Source of the DNA: Salmo trutta
Taxonomy: Eukaryota; Chordata; Actinopteri; Salmoniformes; Salmonidae
DNA length: 64,000 nucleotides
Reading direction: 5' to 3'
NCBI RefSeq assembly: GCF_901001165.1
Contig: NC_042963.1
Span: 44,378,005-44,442,004 of the forward strand
The notes below the pieces were generated by a model. That model saw nothing but the letters and a program-made list of their open reading frames with translations, was not told the origin of the DNA and ran no database searches. Positions 1 through 12,276 of this stretch are shown here, piece by piece (the first letter of the stretch is position 1; every line of letters begins with the position of its first letter). The position numbers and the translations under genes were made by a program.

Positions 1-529
1 AATGGTTTTCTAATCGTTGCTGGATCCAAAGCCCTGCCAGAAAGACCTCTTCTGCCTCCACACGACAGCTCTGCCTCTGACAAGCGGTTGGTGTCACTCA
101 TTTATAATTCAAGGCTGGGGCCGTGGAAGGACTCTCGCAGTCTGCGATTGTGGATCCCAGGAGCCCGGGATGGAGGCCAGGGTGGGTTTCCAGGGGCCTG
201 GGGTGGAGGCCTGCTGAGAGGGCTTGGAGGGAAGCCAACCGGCCTCCACCCTCCGGAGTACAACAGCTGTCCTATGGGAGATGCAGTTCCATGCAGGTAA
301 AGCATGCATTAGGATGATAAATATGTAATATGACAAGTCATCATTCAAAGCATAAGTCACATTAGCTGCATTTAAGTTAAAATCCAGTAGCATACATTAA
401 GTTGCATACATTAACTACAAATGTCAGAGTTTCTGGAGAGGGCTGGGAAACTGTTCATTCATTGAGACCTGAAATGCTGTGCTGATGCATATCTTTTCTC
501 CCGTTGAGCTAGATTCCATTTGTATAGAG
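1..529. other. No gene recognised; left flank
   Basis: I see no gene or clear repeat here. The short ORFs at 17-393 overlap each other on both strands and match nothing I recognise. The last eight bases (522-529) are the left target-site duplication of the hAT MITE that follows. Confidence 0.5.
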
Positions 530-857
530 CACGGGTGGGCAAACTATGGCCCAAGGGCTGGATCAGGCCGGCAAGCCAATTCAATCAGGCCTACGGTATG
601 TTTGAGTAAAATATTATTATTATTTTTGTTTAAATGGTTAAATTTGGGTTAGAAAAACCCTCCAGGCCACACTTTAACATGTAAATCTGATATAAAGTAT
701 GTAGACATTATAATGGACCTTTATATTTTCAAATAACTGCCCTTTTTCTGGCCTGCAAATTGAATTTGACAAGCAAATTGGTAAAAAGAAAAAATCTGTG
801 CAGCTCTCTGTTGAATTTCAAAATCCCGATGTGGCCCTAAAATTTTGCCCACCCCTG
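530..857. mobile_element. hAT-type MITE, 328 bp
   Basis: The ends form a terminal inverted repeat: CACGGGTGGGCAAA on the left and TTTGCCCACCCCTG on the right. The element is flanked by an 8-bp duplication, GTATAGAG at 522-529 and GTATAGAC at 858-865 (7 of 8 identical). An 8-bp target duplication with CAG-like ends is characteristic of hAT elements. There is no coding capacity, so it is non-autonomous. The boundaries are read directly; the superfamily is inferred from TSD length and termini. Confidence 0.8.
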
Positions 858-889
858 GTATAGACGATCATCATTGACATTCTGAGTCT

Positions 890-891
<2 letters not shown>

Positions 892-957
<66 letters not shown>
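892..957. repeat. (GA)33 microsatellite
   Basis: A pure GA dinucleotide run of 33 units follows the hAT MITE. On the minus strand it creates a false Leu-Ser polypeptide in a short ORF. Confidence 0.97.
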
Positions 958-960
<3 letters not shown>

Positions 961-1336
961 ATCTAGAGGGATAGAGGAGTCCCTTGTCCTTCTCCTGTAA
1001 TAGCCTTTCTCTGCCTGACCTCCTCCAACACTTTTTAATCAGCCTCTCCTTCAAGTTTCTAGCCTCCTCCCTCCTCATCCATCCCTCCATTCCTCATCCT
1101 ATCTCATCTCATCTCTGCCCTCTCTTATAAAGGTTGAGTGTGTGTGGCTAGTGAGAGGACATAACAATCACTATAGCATGTAATAATAACAGTTTTTCAA
1201 TGTGGATGAGTCATACATCTTACTCTTGCATTCTCTTTCTCATGGCACAGTCTACTGATTGAACCCACTGGACACAGACGTCAGTTCAACATATAGTTTT
1301 GATTTATATTTTGTTGAGTTGTCAGCTATCGTGAAT
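958..1336. other. No feature recognised
   Basis: This stretch is pyrimidine-rich near 1065-1130 (CATCT-like runs). Otherwise nothing is identifiable on either strand. Confidence 0.4.
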
Positions 1337-2829
1337 TTATTTTTTAATTTTTTTATTTCACCTTTATTTAACCAGGTAGGCAAGTTGAGAACAAGTTCTC
1401 ATTTACAATTGCGACCTGGCCAAGATAAAGCAAAGCAGTTCGACACATACAACAACACAGAGTTACACATGGAGTAAAACAAACATACAGTCAATAATAC
1501 AGTAGAAAAATAAGTCTATATACACTGTGAGCAAATAAGGCGAGATAAGGGAGGTAAAGGCAAAAAAGGCCATGGTGGCAAAGTAAATACAATATAGCAA
1601 GTAAAACACTGGAATGGTAGATTTGTAGTGGAAGAAAGTACAAAGTAGAATAATGGGGTTCAAAGGAGCAAAATAAAGAAATAAATAAATACAGCAGGGG
1701 AAGTGGTAGTTGTTTGGGCTAAGTTATAGATGGTCTATGTACAGGTGCAGTGATCTGTGAGCTGCTCTGACAGCTGGTGCTTAAAGCTAGTGAGGGAGAT
1801 AAGTGTTTCCAGTTTCAGTGATTTTTGTAGGTCGTTCCAGTCATTGGCAGCAGAGAACTGGAAGGAGAGACGGCCAAAGGAGGAATTGGCTTTGGGGGTG
1901 ACCAGAGAGATATACCTGCTGGAGCGCGTGCTACAGGTGGGTGCCGCTACGGTGACTTTACCTAGCAGGGTCTTGTAGATGACCTGGAGCCAGTGGGTTT
2001 GGCGACGAGTATGAAGCGAGGGCCAGCCAATGAGAGCGTATAGGTCACAGTGGTGGGTAGTATATGGGGCTTTGGTGACAAAACGGATGTCACTGTGATA
2101 GACTGCATCCAGTTTATTGAGTAGGGTATTGGAGGCTATTTTGTAAATGACTATTTTGTAAATCGCCGAAGTCGAGGATCGGTAGGATGGTCAGATTTAC
2201 GAGGGTATGTTTGGCAGCATGAGTGAAGGATGCTTTGTTGCGAAATAGGAAGCCAATTCTAGATCTAACTTTGGATTGGAGATGTTTGATGTGAGTCTGG
2301 AAGGAGAGCTTACAGTCTAACCAGACGCCTAGGTATTTGTAGTTGTCCACATATTCTAAGTAAGAACCGTCCAGAGTAGTGATGCTGGACGGGCGGGCAG
2401 GTGCGGGCAGCGATCGGTTGAAGAGCATGCATTTAGTTTTACTTGTATTTAAGAGCAGTTGGAGGCCAGGGAAGGAGAGTTATATGGCATTGAAGCTCGT
2501 CTGGAGGTTAGTTAACACAGTGTCCAAAGAAGGGCCGGAAGTGTACAGAATGGTGTCGTCTGCGTACAGGTGGATCAGAGAATCACCAGCAGCAAGAGCG
2601 ACATCATTGATGTATACAGAGAAAAGAGTTGGCCCAAGAATTGAACCCTGTGGCACCCCCATAGAGACTACCAGAGGCCCGGACAACAGGCCATCCGATT
2701 TGACACATTGAACTCTATCAGAGAAGTAGTTAGTGAACCAGGCGCGGCAATCATTTGAGAAACCAAGGCTATTGAGTCTGCCGATGAGGATGTGGTGATT
2801 GACAGAGTCGAAGAGGGTACTTCCGCGGG
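1337..2829 (-). mobile_element. 5'-truncated LINE (RSg-1/L2-like), minus strand
   Basis: Read on the minus strand, this is the 3' part of a non-LTR retrotransposon. It holds the C-terminal half of a reverse transcriptase, then about 770 bp of 3' UTR, ending in a GGTTAAATAAAGGTGAAAT-type tail at about 1345-1373. The 5' end is cut inside the RT near 2829, just before the motif FDSVNHHIL, as expected for 5'-truncated LINE insertions. A second copy of the same 3' end lies at 63299-63412. The tail motif is also shared by the SINEs at 20168-20400 and 39500-39724. The family name is from memory; the RT and tail are seen directly. Confidence 0.85.
2114..2818 (-). pseudogene. LINE reverse transcriptase fragment
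   Basis: The minus-strand translation runs through FDSVNHHIL, then GVPQGSILGPTLF and the catalytic YADDT box within 2480-2686. After a stop near 2480 it continues in 2114-2428 with the thumb/C-terminal motif NYKYLGVWLD. The N-terminal endonuclease and the first RT blocks are absent. The internal stop and truncation make it a dead copy. It would have copied LINE RNA at a nicked target site. Confidence 0.85.
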
Positions 2830-2854
2830 TAATATTACATTTCCTTACATTCCT

Positions 2855-3738
2855 TACATTACAACGGAACCATTTGATTAGTGTAATGTTAGCTAGTTAG
2901 CTACATAGTTGTCTTTGCATCAAGGATAAAGGTGTAGCTAAAGGTGTAGGTGTAGCTTTGAGAAACTAACTTTGAGAAACTAACAAGGTTAGCTAGCCAG
3001 CTAGCCAGCTGTATTCGTTCGTTCGAGCCGTTTTCCAAACGGCGTCAACATCACCACAGCCACTGCTAGCTAGCCAACTTTACCAACTAGCGGTACTGTA
3101 GAAACTAAATACATTACAACGGAACGATTTGATTAGTGTAACGTTAGCTAGTTACATAGTTGTCTTTGTATCAAAGATAAAGGTAAACGCAGCCACTGCT
3201 AGCTAGCCAACTCTACCAGCTACCAGCTAGCAGTACTGTATCATTTATAGTCAATAAGATTTTTGCAACGTAAGCTTTCGAGTTGTGTAGTCCACTTGTG
3301 TAGCTAGCAGGACTGACTTTGTGTTAGCTAGCCAACGTTTAATTACTTCTGCGTTATGAAAGGAACTAGACACGGGCACGAATGATCCATTGGTAGTTTG
3401 TTGTAACCAAGTATTGGTGCTAACCGTGTGTTATTGGATGCTAGCATGCTAGTAAGCTACGGCGTCATAGGACACGGTGCACTGGGTGGGTTTCACGGAA
3501 GAATACTTGTACCAAGTTATCTAGCTGAATAAACTAAGTTTGAGCCTATTCCTGGAAACACAACCACTGTAGTTTCCATCAATTATAATTTCTAAGTGGA
3601 AGTTGGAATAGTTATATTTGAGTGTTTCAGCGATTGGTTAGTGAGGGAGGCCCTGCTCTCTCGCTTCCCCAGTTGTTTAGTTAATTTTCTTTCCAATCTC
3701 CTTTGCATTAGCGTAGCCTCTCCAGTAGCCTGTCAACT
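2855..3738 (+). promoter_or_regulatory. LINE 5' UTR with tandem promoter-like monomers
   Basis: This region lies directly upstream of the LINE ORF. It starts with a block beginning TACATTACAACGGAAC at 2855, and that block recurs at 3110 (255-bp spacing). A second motif starting CAGCCACTGCTAGCTAGCCA occurs at about 3057 and again at about 3190. This monomer-type duplication is typical of LINE 5' UTRs with an internal promoter. TTAGCTAG/GCTAGC words are dense. Promoter function is inferred from position and architecture; I see no defined core promoter. Confidence 0.6.
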
Positions 3739-5965
3739 ATGTGTCTGTCTATCTCTGTTCTCTCCTCTCTGCACAGGCCACACAAACGCTTCACACCGCA
3801 TGGCCGCTGCCACTCTAACCTGGTGGTCCCAGCGCGCACAACCCACATGGAGTTCCAGGTCTCCGGCAGCCTCTGGAACTGCCGGTCTGCGGCCAACAAG
3901 GCAGAGTTCATCTCAGCCTATGCTCCCCTCCAGTCCCTCGACTTCTTGACGCTGACGGAAACATGGATTACCACAGAAAACACTGCGACTCCTACTGCTC
4001 TCTCCTTGTCTGACCACGTGTTCTCGCATACCCCGAGAGCATCTGGTCAGCGGGGTGGTGGGACTAGAATCCTCATCTCTCCCAAGTGGACATTCTCTCT
4101 TTCTCCCCTGACCCATCTGTCTATCTCCTCCTTTGAATTCCATGCTGTCACAATCACTAGCCCATTCAAGATTAACATCCTTATCATTTATCGCCCTCCA
4201 GGTTCCCTTGGAGAGTTCATCAATGAGTTTGACGCCTTGATAAGTTCCTTTCCTGAGGATGGCTCACCCCTCACAATTCTGGGTGACTTTAACCTCCCTA
4301 CGTCTACCTTTGACTCATTTCTCTCTGCCTCCTTCTTTCCACTCCTCTCCTCTTTTGGCCTCACCCTCTCACCGTCCCCCCCTACTCACAAGGCAGGCAA
4401 TACGCTTGACCTCATCTTTACTAGATGCTGTTCTTCTACCAATCTCACTGCAACTCCCCTCCAAGTCTCCGACCACTATCTTGTATCCTTTTCCCTCTCG
4501 CTCTCCTCCAACACTACTCACTCTGCCCCTACTCAGATGGTATTGCACCGTCGCAACCTTCGCTCTCTCTCTCCTGCTACTCTCTCCTCTTCCATCCTAT
4601 CATCTCTTCCCTCTGCTCAATCCTTCTCCAACCAATCTCCCGATTCTGCCTCCTCAACCCTCCTCTCCTCCCTTTCTGCATCCTTTGACTCTCTATGTCC
4701 CCTATCCTCCCGGCCGGCTCGGTCCTCCCCTCCTGCTCCGTGGCTTGACGACTCATTGCGAGCTCACAGAACAGGGCTCCGGGCAGCCGAGCGGAAATGG
4801 AGGAAAACCAGCCTCCCTGCGGACCTGGCGTCTTTTCACTCCCTCCTCTCCACATTTTCTTCCTCTGTTTCTGCTGCTAAAGCCACTTTCTACCACTCTA
4901 AATTCAAAGTATCTGCCTCTAACCCTAGGAAGCTCTTTGCCACCTTCTCCTCCCTCCTGAATCCTCCTCCCCCTCCCCCCCCTTCTCCCTCTCTGCGGAC
5001 GACTTTGTCAACCATTTTGAAAAGAAGGTTGACGACATCCGATCCTCGTTTGTTGAGTCAAACGACACCGCTGGTCCTGTTCACATTGCCCTACCCTATG
5101 CTTTGACCTCTTTCTCCCCTCTCTCTCCAGATGAAATCTTGCGACTTGTGACGGCCGGCCGCCCAACAACCTGCCCGCTTGACCCTATCCCCTCCTCTCT
5201 TCTCCAGACCATTTCCGGAGATCTTCTCCCTTACCTCACCTCGCTCATCAACTCATCCTTGACCGCTGGCTACGTCCCTTCCATCTTCAAGAGAGCGAGA
5301 GTTGCACCCCTTCTGAAAAAACCTACACTCGATCCCTCCGATGTCAACAACTACAGACCAGTATCCCTTCTTTCTTTCCTCTCCAAAACTCTTGAGCGTG
5401 CCGTCCTTGGCCAGCTCTCCTGCTATCTCTCTCAGAATGACCTTCTTGATCCAAATCAGTCAGGTTTCAAGACTGGTCATTCAACTGGGACTGCTCTTCT
5501 CTGTGTCACGGAGGCTCTCCGCACTGCTAAAGCTAACTCTCTCTCCTCTGCTCTCATCCTTCTAGACCTATCTGCTGCCTTTGATACTGTGAACCATTAG
5601 ATCCTCCTCTCCACCCTCTCCGAGTTGGGCATCTCCGGCGCGGCTCACTCTTGGATTGCGTCCTACCTGACAGGTCGCTCCTACCAGGTGGTATGGCGAG
5701 AATCCGTCTCCGCACCATGTGCTCTCACCACAGGTGTCCCCCAGGGCTCAGTTCTAGGCCCTCTCCTATTCTCGCTATACACCAAGTCACTTGGCTCTGT
5801 CATATCCTCACATGGTCTCTCCTATCATTGCTACGCAGACGACACACAATTAATCTTCTCCTTTCCCCTTCTGATAACCAGGTGGCGAATCGCATCTCTG
5901 CATGTCTGGCAGAGATATCAGTGTGGATGACGGATCACCACCTCAAGCTGAACTCCAACGTTAGC
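2855..5965 (+). mobile_element. LINE (L2/CR1-like) with 5' end but no 3' end
   Basis: The order is a 5' UTR with repeated monomers (2855-3738), an AP endonuclease, then reverse transcriptase up to the block after YADD. The recognisable LINE sequence stops near 5965, a few residues after the motif MTDHHLKLN. There is no C-terminal domain, 3' UTR or tail. LINE insertions normally lose the 5' end, so a copy retaining 5' and losing 3' is unusual. The missing C-terminal part resembles the fragment at 23940-24283. Deletion, recombination or a later insertion could explain it. Confidence 0.8.
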
Positions 5966-5971
5966 CAGTGA
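3739..5971 (+). pseudogene. LINE ORF2 pseudogene: endonuclease plus reverse transcriptase
   Basis: The endonuclease half shows LTETWI, IIYRPPGSLGEF, TILGDFNLP, KAGNTLDLIF and VSDHYLVSF at about 3940-4490. A frameshift in the C-rich run near 4963-4986 breaks the frame; the continuation reads ADDFVNHFEKKVDDIR. RT then follows: DPIPSSLL, NNYRPVSLLS, SGFKTGHST and LDLSAAFDTVNH. A TAG stop at 5598-5600 sits where CAG would encode Gln. Next come GVPQGSVLGPLLF and YADDTQL, and a second frameshift near 5865. Three visible lesions make it non-functional. The clade (L2/CR1) is inferred from motif wording. Confidence 0.88.
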
Positions 5972-6210
5972 ACAGGCCAACCTCTGGCTAACCTCTGGCT
6001 AGCTTCTGTTGAGGATTTCAGATTACAGATTTGAGGTAAATAATACATTTTTTTTTAAACTGGTGAGGCAGGAGATTGTTTTGAGGTTGAGTTTTTAGAG
6101 AAAAAATATATAAAAAGATATGCGAAGAAAAGATGTAAATATATATATACATGGGACACGACAAGACGAAGGACAAAGACATCTGACTGCTACGCCATCT
6201 TGGATTGAAG
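5972..6210. repeat. Unclassified salmonid-type repeat segment
   Basis: Short tandem words (AACCTCTGGCTA, 5978-6003) are followed by an A/T-rich stretch and a segment ending in CTACGCCATCTTGGA. I recall this as recurrent in salmonid DNA but cannot place it in a family. It follows the point where the LINE loses homology, so it may be the foreign sequence that removed the LINE 3' end. Confidence 0.35.
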
Positions 6211-6297
6211 ATTATCTCAATTCAATTCAATGCAACATTTCACCATGTCATTGGATTTAGGTTAAAAGTTGGGTGAAAATAAAATAAATGTCCTTAA

Positions 6298-6664
6298 AGT
6301 GGCAATCTGCAGTAGAAACACTAACAAAGCGTCTTCCCCACCGCTGTTTCGGTATATAGCAAAGGGATGGGGCTGGAGAAATGTAAACACTCAAATTCAT
6401 AGACAGAGCTATGGATGCAAGGACTGAACATCCATGATATCAAAATGATAGTTTTAACCATGTTTAATATGCAATACCTTTGTTTGTTTACATTTACTTC
6501 CTTTACAAACATTGGAGTAAAACAAGATTGTATTTTGGATTCTGATGGGGTACAACAGTTAAACAAAGCTTATGAGTCATTAATAAGTAATATTCAAGAA
6601 TCAATAGGTATATATCATTAATGTATAAGTCCGAAAATGGATGTAGCAACTGCTTATTGCCCCT
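6298..6664. mobile_element. TTAA-target MITE, 367 bp (piggyBac-like)
   Basis: The ends are inverted repeats bounded by TTAA. The left end reads TTAA AGTGGCAATCTGCAG (TTAA at 6294-6297). The right end in reverse complement reads TTAA AGGGGCAATAAGCAG (TTAA at 6665-6668). TTAA duplication is the piggyBac signature. The small ORFs inside are not transposase. Superfamily is inferred from target site and termini. Confidence 0.7.
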
Positions 6665-6668
6665 TTAA

Positions 6669-9600
6669 GTTGATGACTTTTTGCAATCCAATCAGTTTTC
6701 CAAGTTGATTTAACATCATCACATAGATTTTTTTGGTTGAAATGATGTGGAAACCTTGCAGAGACTGGCTCGTATCTGTACTTGTTGTTTGTTTGCGTCC
6801 AAAGAGACACTACAGCGGTGTATCTGGACAAATCCAGATATTGATCTCGAAACAGTTGAGTCAACTCTCCTATTCACACACACTTTCTGGGCAAGAATGA
6901 ACAGGTTAACAAGATGTTACAGACCTAAAATATGGTGTAGAGGTGTCTGTAGTGTTGTGTGATCATGATGATGTAGTAGGATGAGTAAAATATCTTCCAC
7001 TCTACCTGCAGTGCCTGTTGAATCATTCAGGGTCCAGCTTCAGCAGAGATGAGATCTGACAAGCAAAGCAAACAAAACCATGTCGAACCTATTTCATAAT
7101 TGGACATCGAAAACTCCTTCCAATGCGAGACTGTGCATGTGCTTAAGAAAGAATGCTCCACACAACAAAGGAATTTGCCCCTCTCTGTGACAGGAAATTA
7201 CCTTTGAAAAACAGCATGATTAATGATTGTTTATGAGCCATGAAAAACACTCAATAGAATATAATTATTTTGTCTGACCACACCCTTGCTGCATGTGTAG
7301 GTTCTTTCATGCGCATATGTTTTCGCTGGTGATTCATACAGCCCTGAAAAATACATCAAATTGGCTGTGGAGAATGATGACTGATTGTTTCTTTGTGTAC
7401 CTCTCTGCGAGGGATGTCAAAGACAAACAGATCTAGACGAGCACTTCAGTCAATCAACAAGCCCAGTAGCCTGTTATAGTCTTCTGATTGATAAGTGAAC
7501 ATGGATGGTAGCAGGGACAAGGGACCATAATGAATGAATACCTACTTGTTATCCTCTGCCTACAGCTTGTAAAAAAAGGGCTAATTATTTCACATTCAAC
7601 TGTATGAGAGGCCTCGACTAACGCTTTCTGACATGGAAACAGCGATATCATCATATATGTGTAATATCATAATTTGATCACTCTTTTGTTGCTGAGAATT
7701 TTCCCGCACCGCAGGAAATGCAGAAGAGCTTCGTGATTTACAAAAATTCACTGAAAACCCACACTAACCCACGGTTATATGAAGAGTATTGCACTTTTCA
7801 TGAATCCTACTTTTGCCCAGCTAATAGCCTAACCACTGATCAAGCAACATTATGGACTAAACACTCAAATCCTGTTGCTGCAGGATTATTTTGCTGTGAC
7901 AATAAAGGTCAAATTAAGATTCTACATCTGTAGGTGTCATCTCCTCTCACAGGTTGAGGTCACACCAGGCTTCCAAAATAGTTCTCCACTCAACTACGAG
8001 AGAGGGTGATGCATGCATTTGTCATTTTGGTTGTTTTTCTTAAGTGTCTGACAGGAATGTTTTAATGAATATAGCACTCAGCCAGTAAGTGAGTAGTGGT
8101 TTCTAGAGGTACAATGTGGGCGCTAGATAAGGTCATTCCAATTAGTTAAATAGCAAAGAGGAATGAGGTCCTCCACTGCCAAATGTTTCTCAAGTTGAAG
8201 ACCTGACGTTAGAAGAGGTGCTGGAAAACCTCTTGTGCAATAAAGAGGGCAGTAAGAACTCTTGTGAAATTTAATTTGTGTTATTTAATTGAAATCAGTT
8301 ATTAAATAGATCATGTTGTACAAGTTGTTATTTCTTGTTAACTTGTTTATGTAGGCCATGATATATGCAACATGTTATTTTTTACTGTTTATTGAGGGCA
8401 CGTTGGGAACAGCTATCAACACATCTTCCAGCGATTAGCTCCAGATATGCTTGCAAGCATCCTTAATGTGTAGAAGGTCAAACTGTGTTATAGAAAGGAA
8501 ACAGTGAAGTGAAAGAAAGAAAGACCATGCTTTGCTGAAACTATGACATCATCCTTCAGAAAAAATAAATAGAAAAACATATACAATGGGTAGCGCTATT
8601 ACTGACATGTAAACGCTTCCACGAATAATGAAATCACATCTGCCTAATTAAGACATTCAATTAGCTGCTCCTATCAGGAAATAAAAACAGCACCAAATGT
8701 GACTTCCTGTCCAATGTTATTTTTGTTATTCTTTAATGATGCTTTTTACGGTACTGCAGATCACAATATACCAGCTGCAAGCAATTTGCAAGGCCCATAA
8801 ATCCAATGTAATTATTCTAAATAGGGCCATATTTCCTAGCCTGCTTTGAGGGTGCCTGATGCTGATTGGACAGACAAACTGTTCAATGAGTTAACCCTGA
8901 CCAAGTTCCCAGGTCAAACACATCACTGATTGAACACAGTGAGAGGATGAACACATCCACGCTAATAGAAGTCTAATGGGCCTTGTTCTTTATGGTTTGG
9001 GCCAGCCTCGACTCTTTAGTTCCCAGCTATGATGTACTCTGTCCAAAATAATGAGACTGCCATGGCTTTGATTTACACTGTAAATTAGTGCTGAAATAGC
9101 AGAAATTCCCATTATATTGAGGTGTGAGCCGCTCAATAAAAGGGATAGCGCCACAAATATTAATCCACAGAGTATTTGATCTATAATAAAATACTACCTC
9201 TTTGCTGTGTTTTGGGGAGGAAGATTACCAGGTTTGAAAGTGCTGACATGGTGAGAAATAGATATCTGGCCTGGGCCGTATCTGTGTGAGAGCTCAATCC
9301 AACCAACGATCCAACAAAAGAGACATATATTGTAGTGCTGCGTGGCATTGTGGGGTATGGAGGCCTGTGCTTTATGACGTCATCCATCGGCGAGGCAATC
9401 TCACAGTCCTGCTCATACAGGATCACAGTCCAGGGCTCTCTCTCTCGCCCCCTCTCTCTCTCACACACACCACAATGCTGATCTGTAATTTGTTTACATA
9501 TATACACTGTCAAAGCCCTTTCATTGAAACAGTAATTATAGATGTGATTTTTAAAGGCTTATGCAATTATCCACAGAAGAATTTGACTAGCAATATAACA

Positions 9601-10158
9601 TTTTGAACAGGCCCCTGAATCTGTTTCAGCTCTATTCAGGTTTGTAACAAAAGAGAAAGCGAATCCGTAACGATGACTAGCTGGTGATGTCTTTTCTAAA
9701 TGGTTGGGCGGTAGTGTCAGAGTCCCTGGCAGACTCTCCATCACAGATGCCAGGGGTGAAGGGAAGTCAATGGGAGATTGTGAGATGATGTGTGCAGGTC
9801 AGACCCAGTCCAGCCAAAACAGATTCTCTATAAGCTTGTAGCACCATGGCACTGGCAGACACAGCATGTTGCAGATCTATGAGACATGACTCTGGTGTGT
9901 TTAGTGACTCCTATGCTTGTAGACCACCTGGATCTGGAGGTTAAATAACACATGGTGTAGACAGGCACACACTCACACACACAGCGATGCAATACTGCAA
10001 CGCGTTATATTTTCATGCGACCGTTGCAGAAGCGAACTCACCACTGCTCGTGCAAACACATTGGCTACGGCTGGTGCCTCGTGGGGAACTCGTTTAAGCC
10101 TGTCTGAAGGCTAACACATCATCTAACTCAGGACGTATATAAAGGCTATATCTAGTAA
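6669..10158. other. Mostly unique intergenic DNA
   Basis: I see no supportable gene. About 6690-6760 resembles a fragment of a dispersed repeat. 7690-7935 ends in a repeat-like segment (annotated separately). 9440-9470 is a CT/CA-rich low-complexity patch. The ORFs here are short and overlap on opposite strands. Confidence 0.5.
7690..7935. repeat. Possible degraded dispersed repeat
   Basis: The segment from GCAGGAAATGC (about 7712) to AAGATTCTACATCTGTAG (about 7916-7933) matches the ends of a dispersed repeat I recall from salmonid sequence. There is no second copy in this window to confirm it. Confidence 0.35.
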
Positions 10159-10301
10159 TACTGAACAAAAATATGAACGCAAAATGTAAAGGGTTGGTCC
10201 CATGTTTCATGAGCTGAAATATTTATATTTAAAGATATTTAAAGATCCCAGAAATGTTCCATACGCACAAAAAGCTTCTTTCCCTCATATTTTGTTCATA
10301 A

Positions 10302-12276
10302 ATTGGCGCCGGAAGAAATGGCAGCAGTTTTACGGGCGCCCAACCAATTGTTGTGGTATTATGTGTTTCTTTTCGCGTTATTTGTAACTTATTTTGTACA
10401 TAATGTTTCTGCAACCGTATTTTACAGCAATCACTCACCTCAGATTAGACAAAGATTTTTTCTTCAACAAGCAAGACGCACAGGACATTCTCCAAACACC
10501 CGAAAGGACCAACATCCCCGTTATTTGCAAGACGAAGCGACGCAGGTATAGAGGACAAAGAGCCAGATGCCTGGTCAGGACCCGGAAAAGGCGAGTGGGA
10601 AAACTGCCGTTACCGTCAATACTACTCGCCAACGTGCAATCATTGGACAATAAACTAGATGAGGTACGATCACGAATATCCTACCAACGGGACATCAAAA
10701 ACTGTAATATCTTATGTTTCACCGAATCGTGGCTGAAAGACGTCATGGATATTCAGCTAGCGGGATATACGCTGAACCGTCAAGATAGAACAGCATACTC
10801 CGGTAAGACGAGGGGGGGCGGTCTGTGCATATTTGTAAACAATAGCTGGTGCATGAAATCTAAGGAAGTCTATAGATTTTTCTCGCCTGAAGTAGAGTAT
10901 ATTGTGATAAATTGCAGGCCACACTACTTGCCTAGAGAGTTTTCAGCTATACTTTTCGTGGCTGTTTATTTTCCACCACAGACAGATGCTGGCACTAAGA
11001 CCGCACTCAGTCAGCTGTATAAGGAAATAAGCAAACAGGAAACCACTCACCCAGAGGTGCGCTCCTAGTGGCTGGAGACTTTAATGCAGGGAAACTTAAA
11101 TCAGTTCTAACAAATTTCCATCAACATGTTAAATGTTCAACCAGAGGGGGAAAAAATCTAGATCACCTGTACTCCACACAAAGAGACGTGTACAAAGCTC
11201 TCCCTCACCCTCCATTTGGTAAATCCGACAACAACTCTATCCTCCTGATTCCTGCTTACAAGCAAAAATTAAAGTAGGAAGCACCAGTGACTTGGTCTAC
11301 AAAAAAGTGGTCAGATGAAGCAGATGCTAAACTACAGGACTGTTTTGTTATCACAGACTGGAACATGTTCCGGTATTCTTCCGATGGCATTGAGAAGTAC
11401 ACCACATCAGTCACTGGCTTTATCAATAAGTGCATCGAGGACATCATCCCCACAGTGACTGTACGTACATACCACAAGCCATGGATTACAGGCAACATTC
11501 GCACTGAGCTAAAGGGTAGAGCTGCCACTTTCAAGGTGCGGGACTCTCACCCGGAAGCTTACATGAAATCCTGCTATGCCCTGCGACGAACCATCAAACA
11601 GGAAAAGCGTCAATACAGGGTTAAGATTGAATCATACTACACCGGCTCCGACGCTCGTCTTGTGTGGCAGGGCTTGCAAACTATTACAGACTACAAAGGG
11701 AAGCACAGCCGCGAGCTGCCCAGTAACACAAGCCTACCAGACGACCTAAATCACTTCTATGCTCGCTTCGAGGCAAGCAACACTGAAGCATGCATGAGCG
11801 CATCAGCTGTTCCGGACGACTGTGTGATCACGCTCTCCGTAGCCGACGTGAGTAAGACCTTTAAACAGGTCAACATACACAAGGCTGCGGGGCCAGACGG
11901 ATTACCAGGACGTGTGCTCCAGGCATGTGCTGACCAACTAGCAGGTGTCTTCACTGACATTTTCAACATGTACCTGATTGAGGCTGTGATACCAACATGT
12001 TTCAAGCAGACCACCATAGTCCCTGTGCCAAAGAACACAAAGGCAACCTGCCTAAATGACTACAGACCCGTAGCACTCACGTCCGTAGCCATGAAGTGCT
12101 TTGAAAGGTTGGTAATGGCTCACATCAACACCATGTCAGAGGAAGGCCCTAAAAATTGTCAAAGACCCCAGCCACCCAAGTCATAGACTGTTCTCTCTAC
12201 TACCGCATGGCAAGCGGTACCGGAGTGCCAAAGGCTTCTCAACAGTTTTTACCCCCAAACCATAAGACTCCTGAAC
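10302..12276 (+). mobile_element. Rex1 LINE with 5' end, large RT deletion, no tail
   Basis: It starts with AATTGGCGCCGGAAGAAATG at the junction with Tc1. It keeps the endonuclease and early RT, then jumps at about 12136 from the motif MAHINTM straight to the 3' coding end (CAGAGGAAGGCCCTAAAAAT). The skipped part should contain the YADD core. It ends at CTCCTGAACAG (12276), where Tc1 resumes, so the Rex1 3' UTR and ATTTG tail are absent. TGTCAGAGG-like microhomology sits at the internal deletion. Confidence 0.85.
10394..12186 (+). pseudogene. Rex1 ORF pseudogene (endonuclease, partial RT)
   Basis: The endonuclease is read in 10394-11068 (LLANVQSLDNKLDEVRSRIS, CFTESWL, GGGLCIFVNNSWC). A single-base frame shift precedes AGDFNAGKLKSVL at 11068. 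A stop after KQKLK (about 11277) separates the next part, 11287-12186. That part carries the linker (TDWNMFRYSSDG) and early RT motifs (KAAGPDGLPGRVL, YRPVALTSV). The RT catalytic box is deleted. Wording such as HKAAGPDGLPGRVL identifies the Rex1 clade. Confidence 0.85.

Noticed and set aside
4259..4960. 233-codon plus-strand ORF
   Set aside because: An out-of-frame shadow of the LINE endonuclease ORF, kept open by CT-rich composition.
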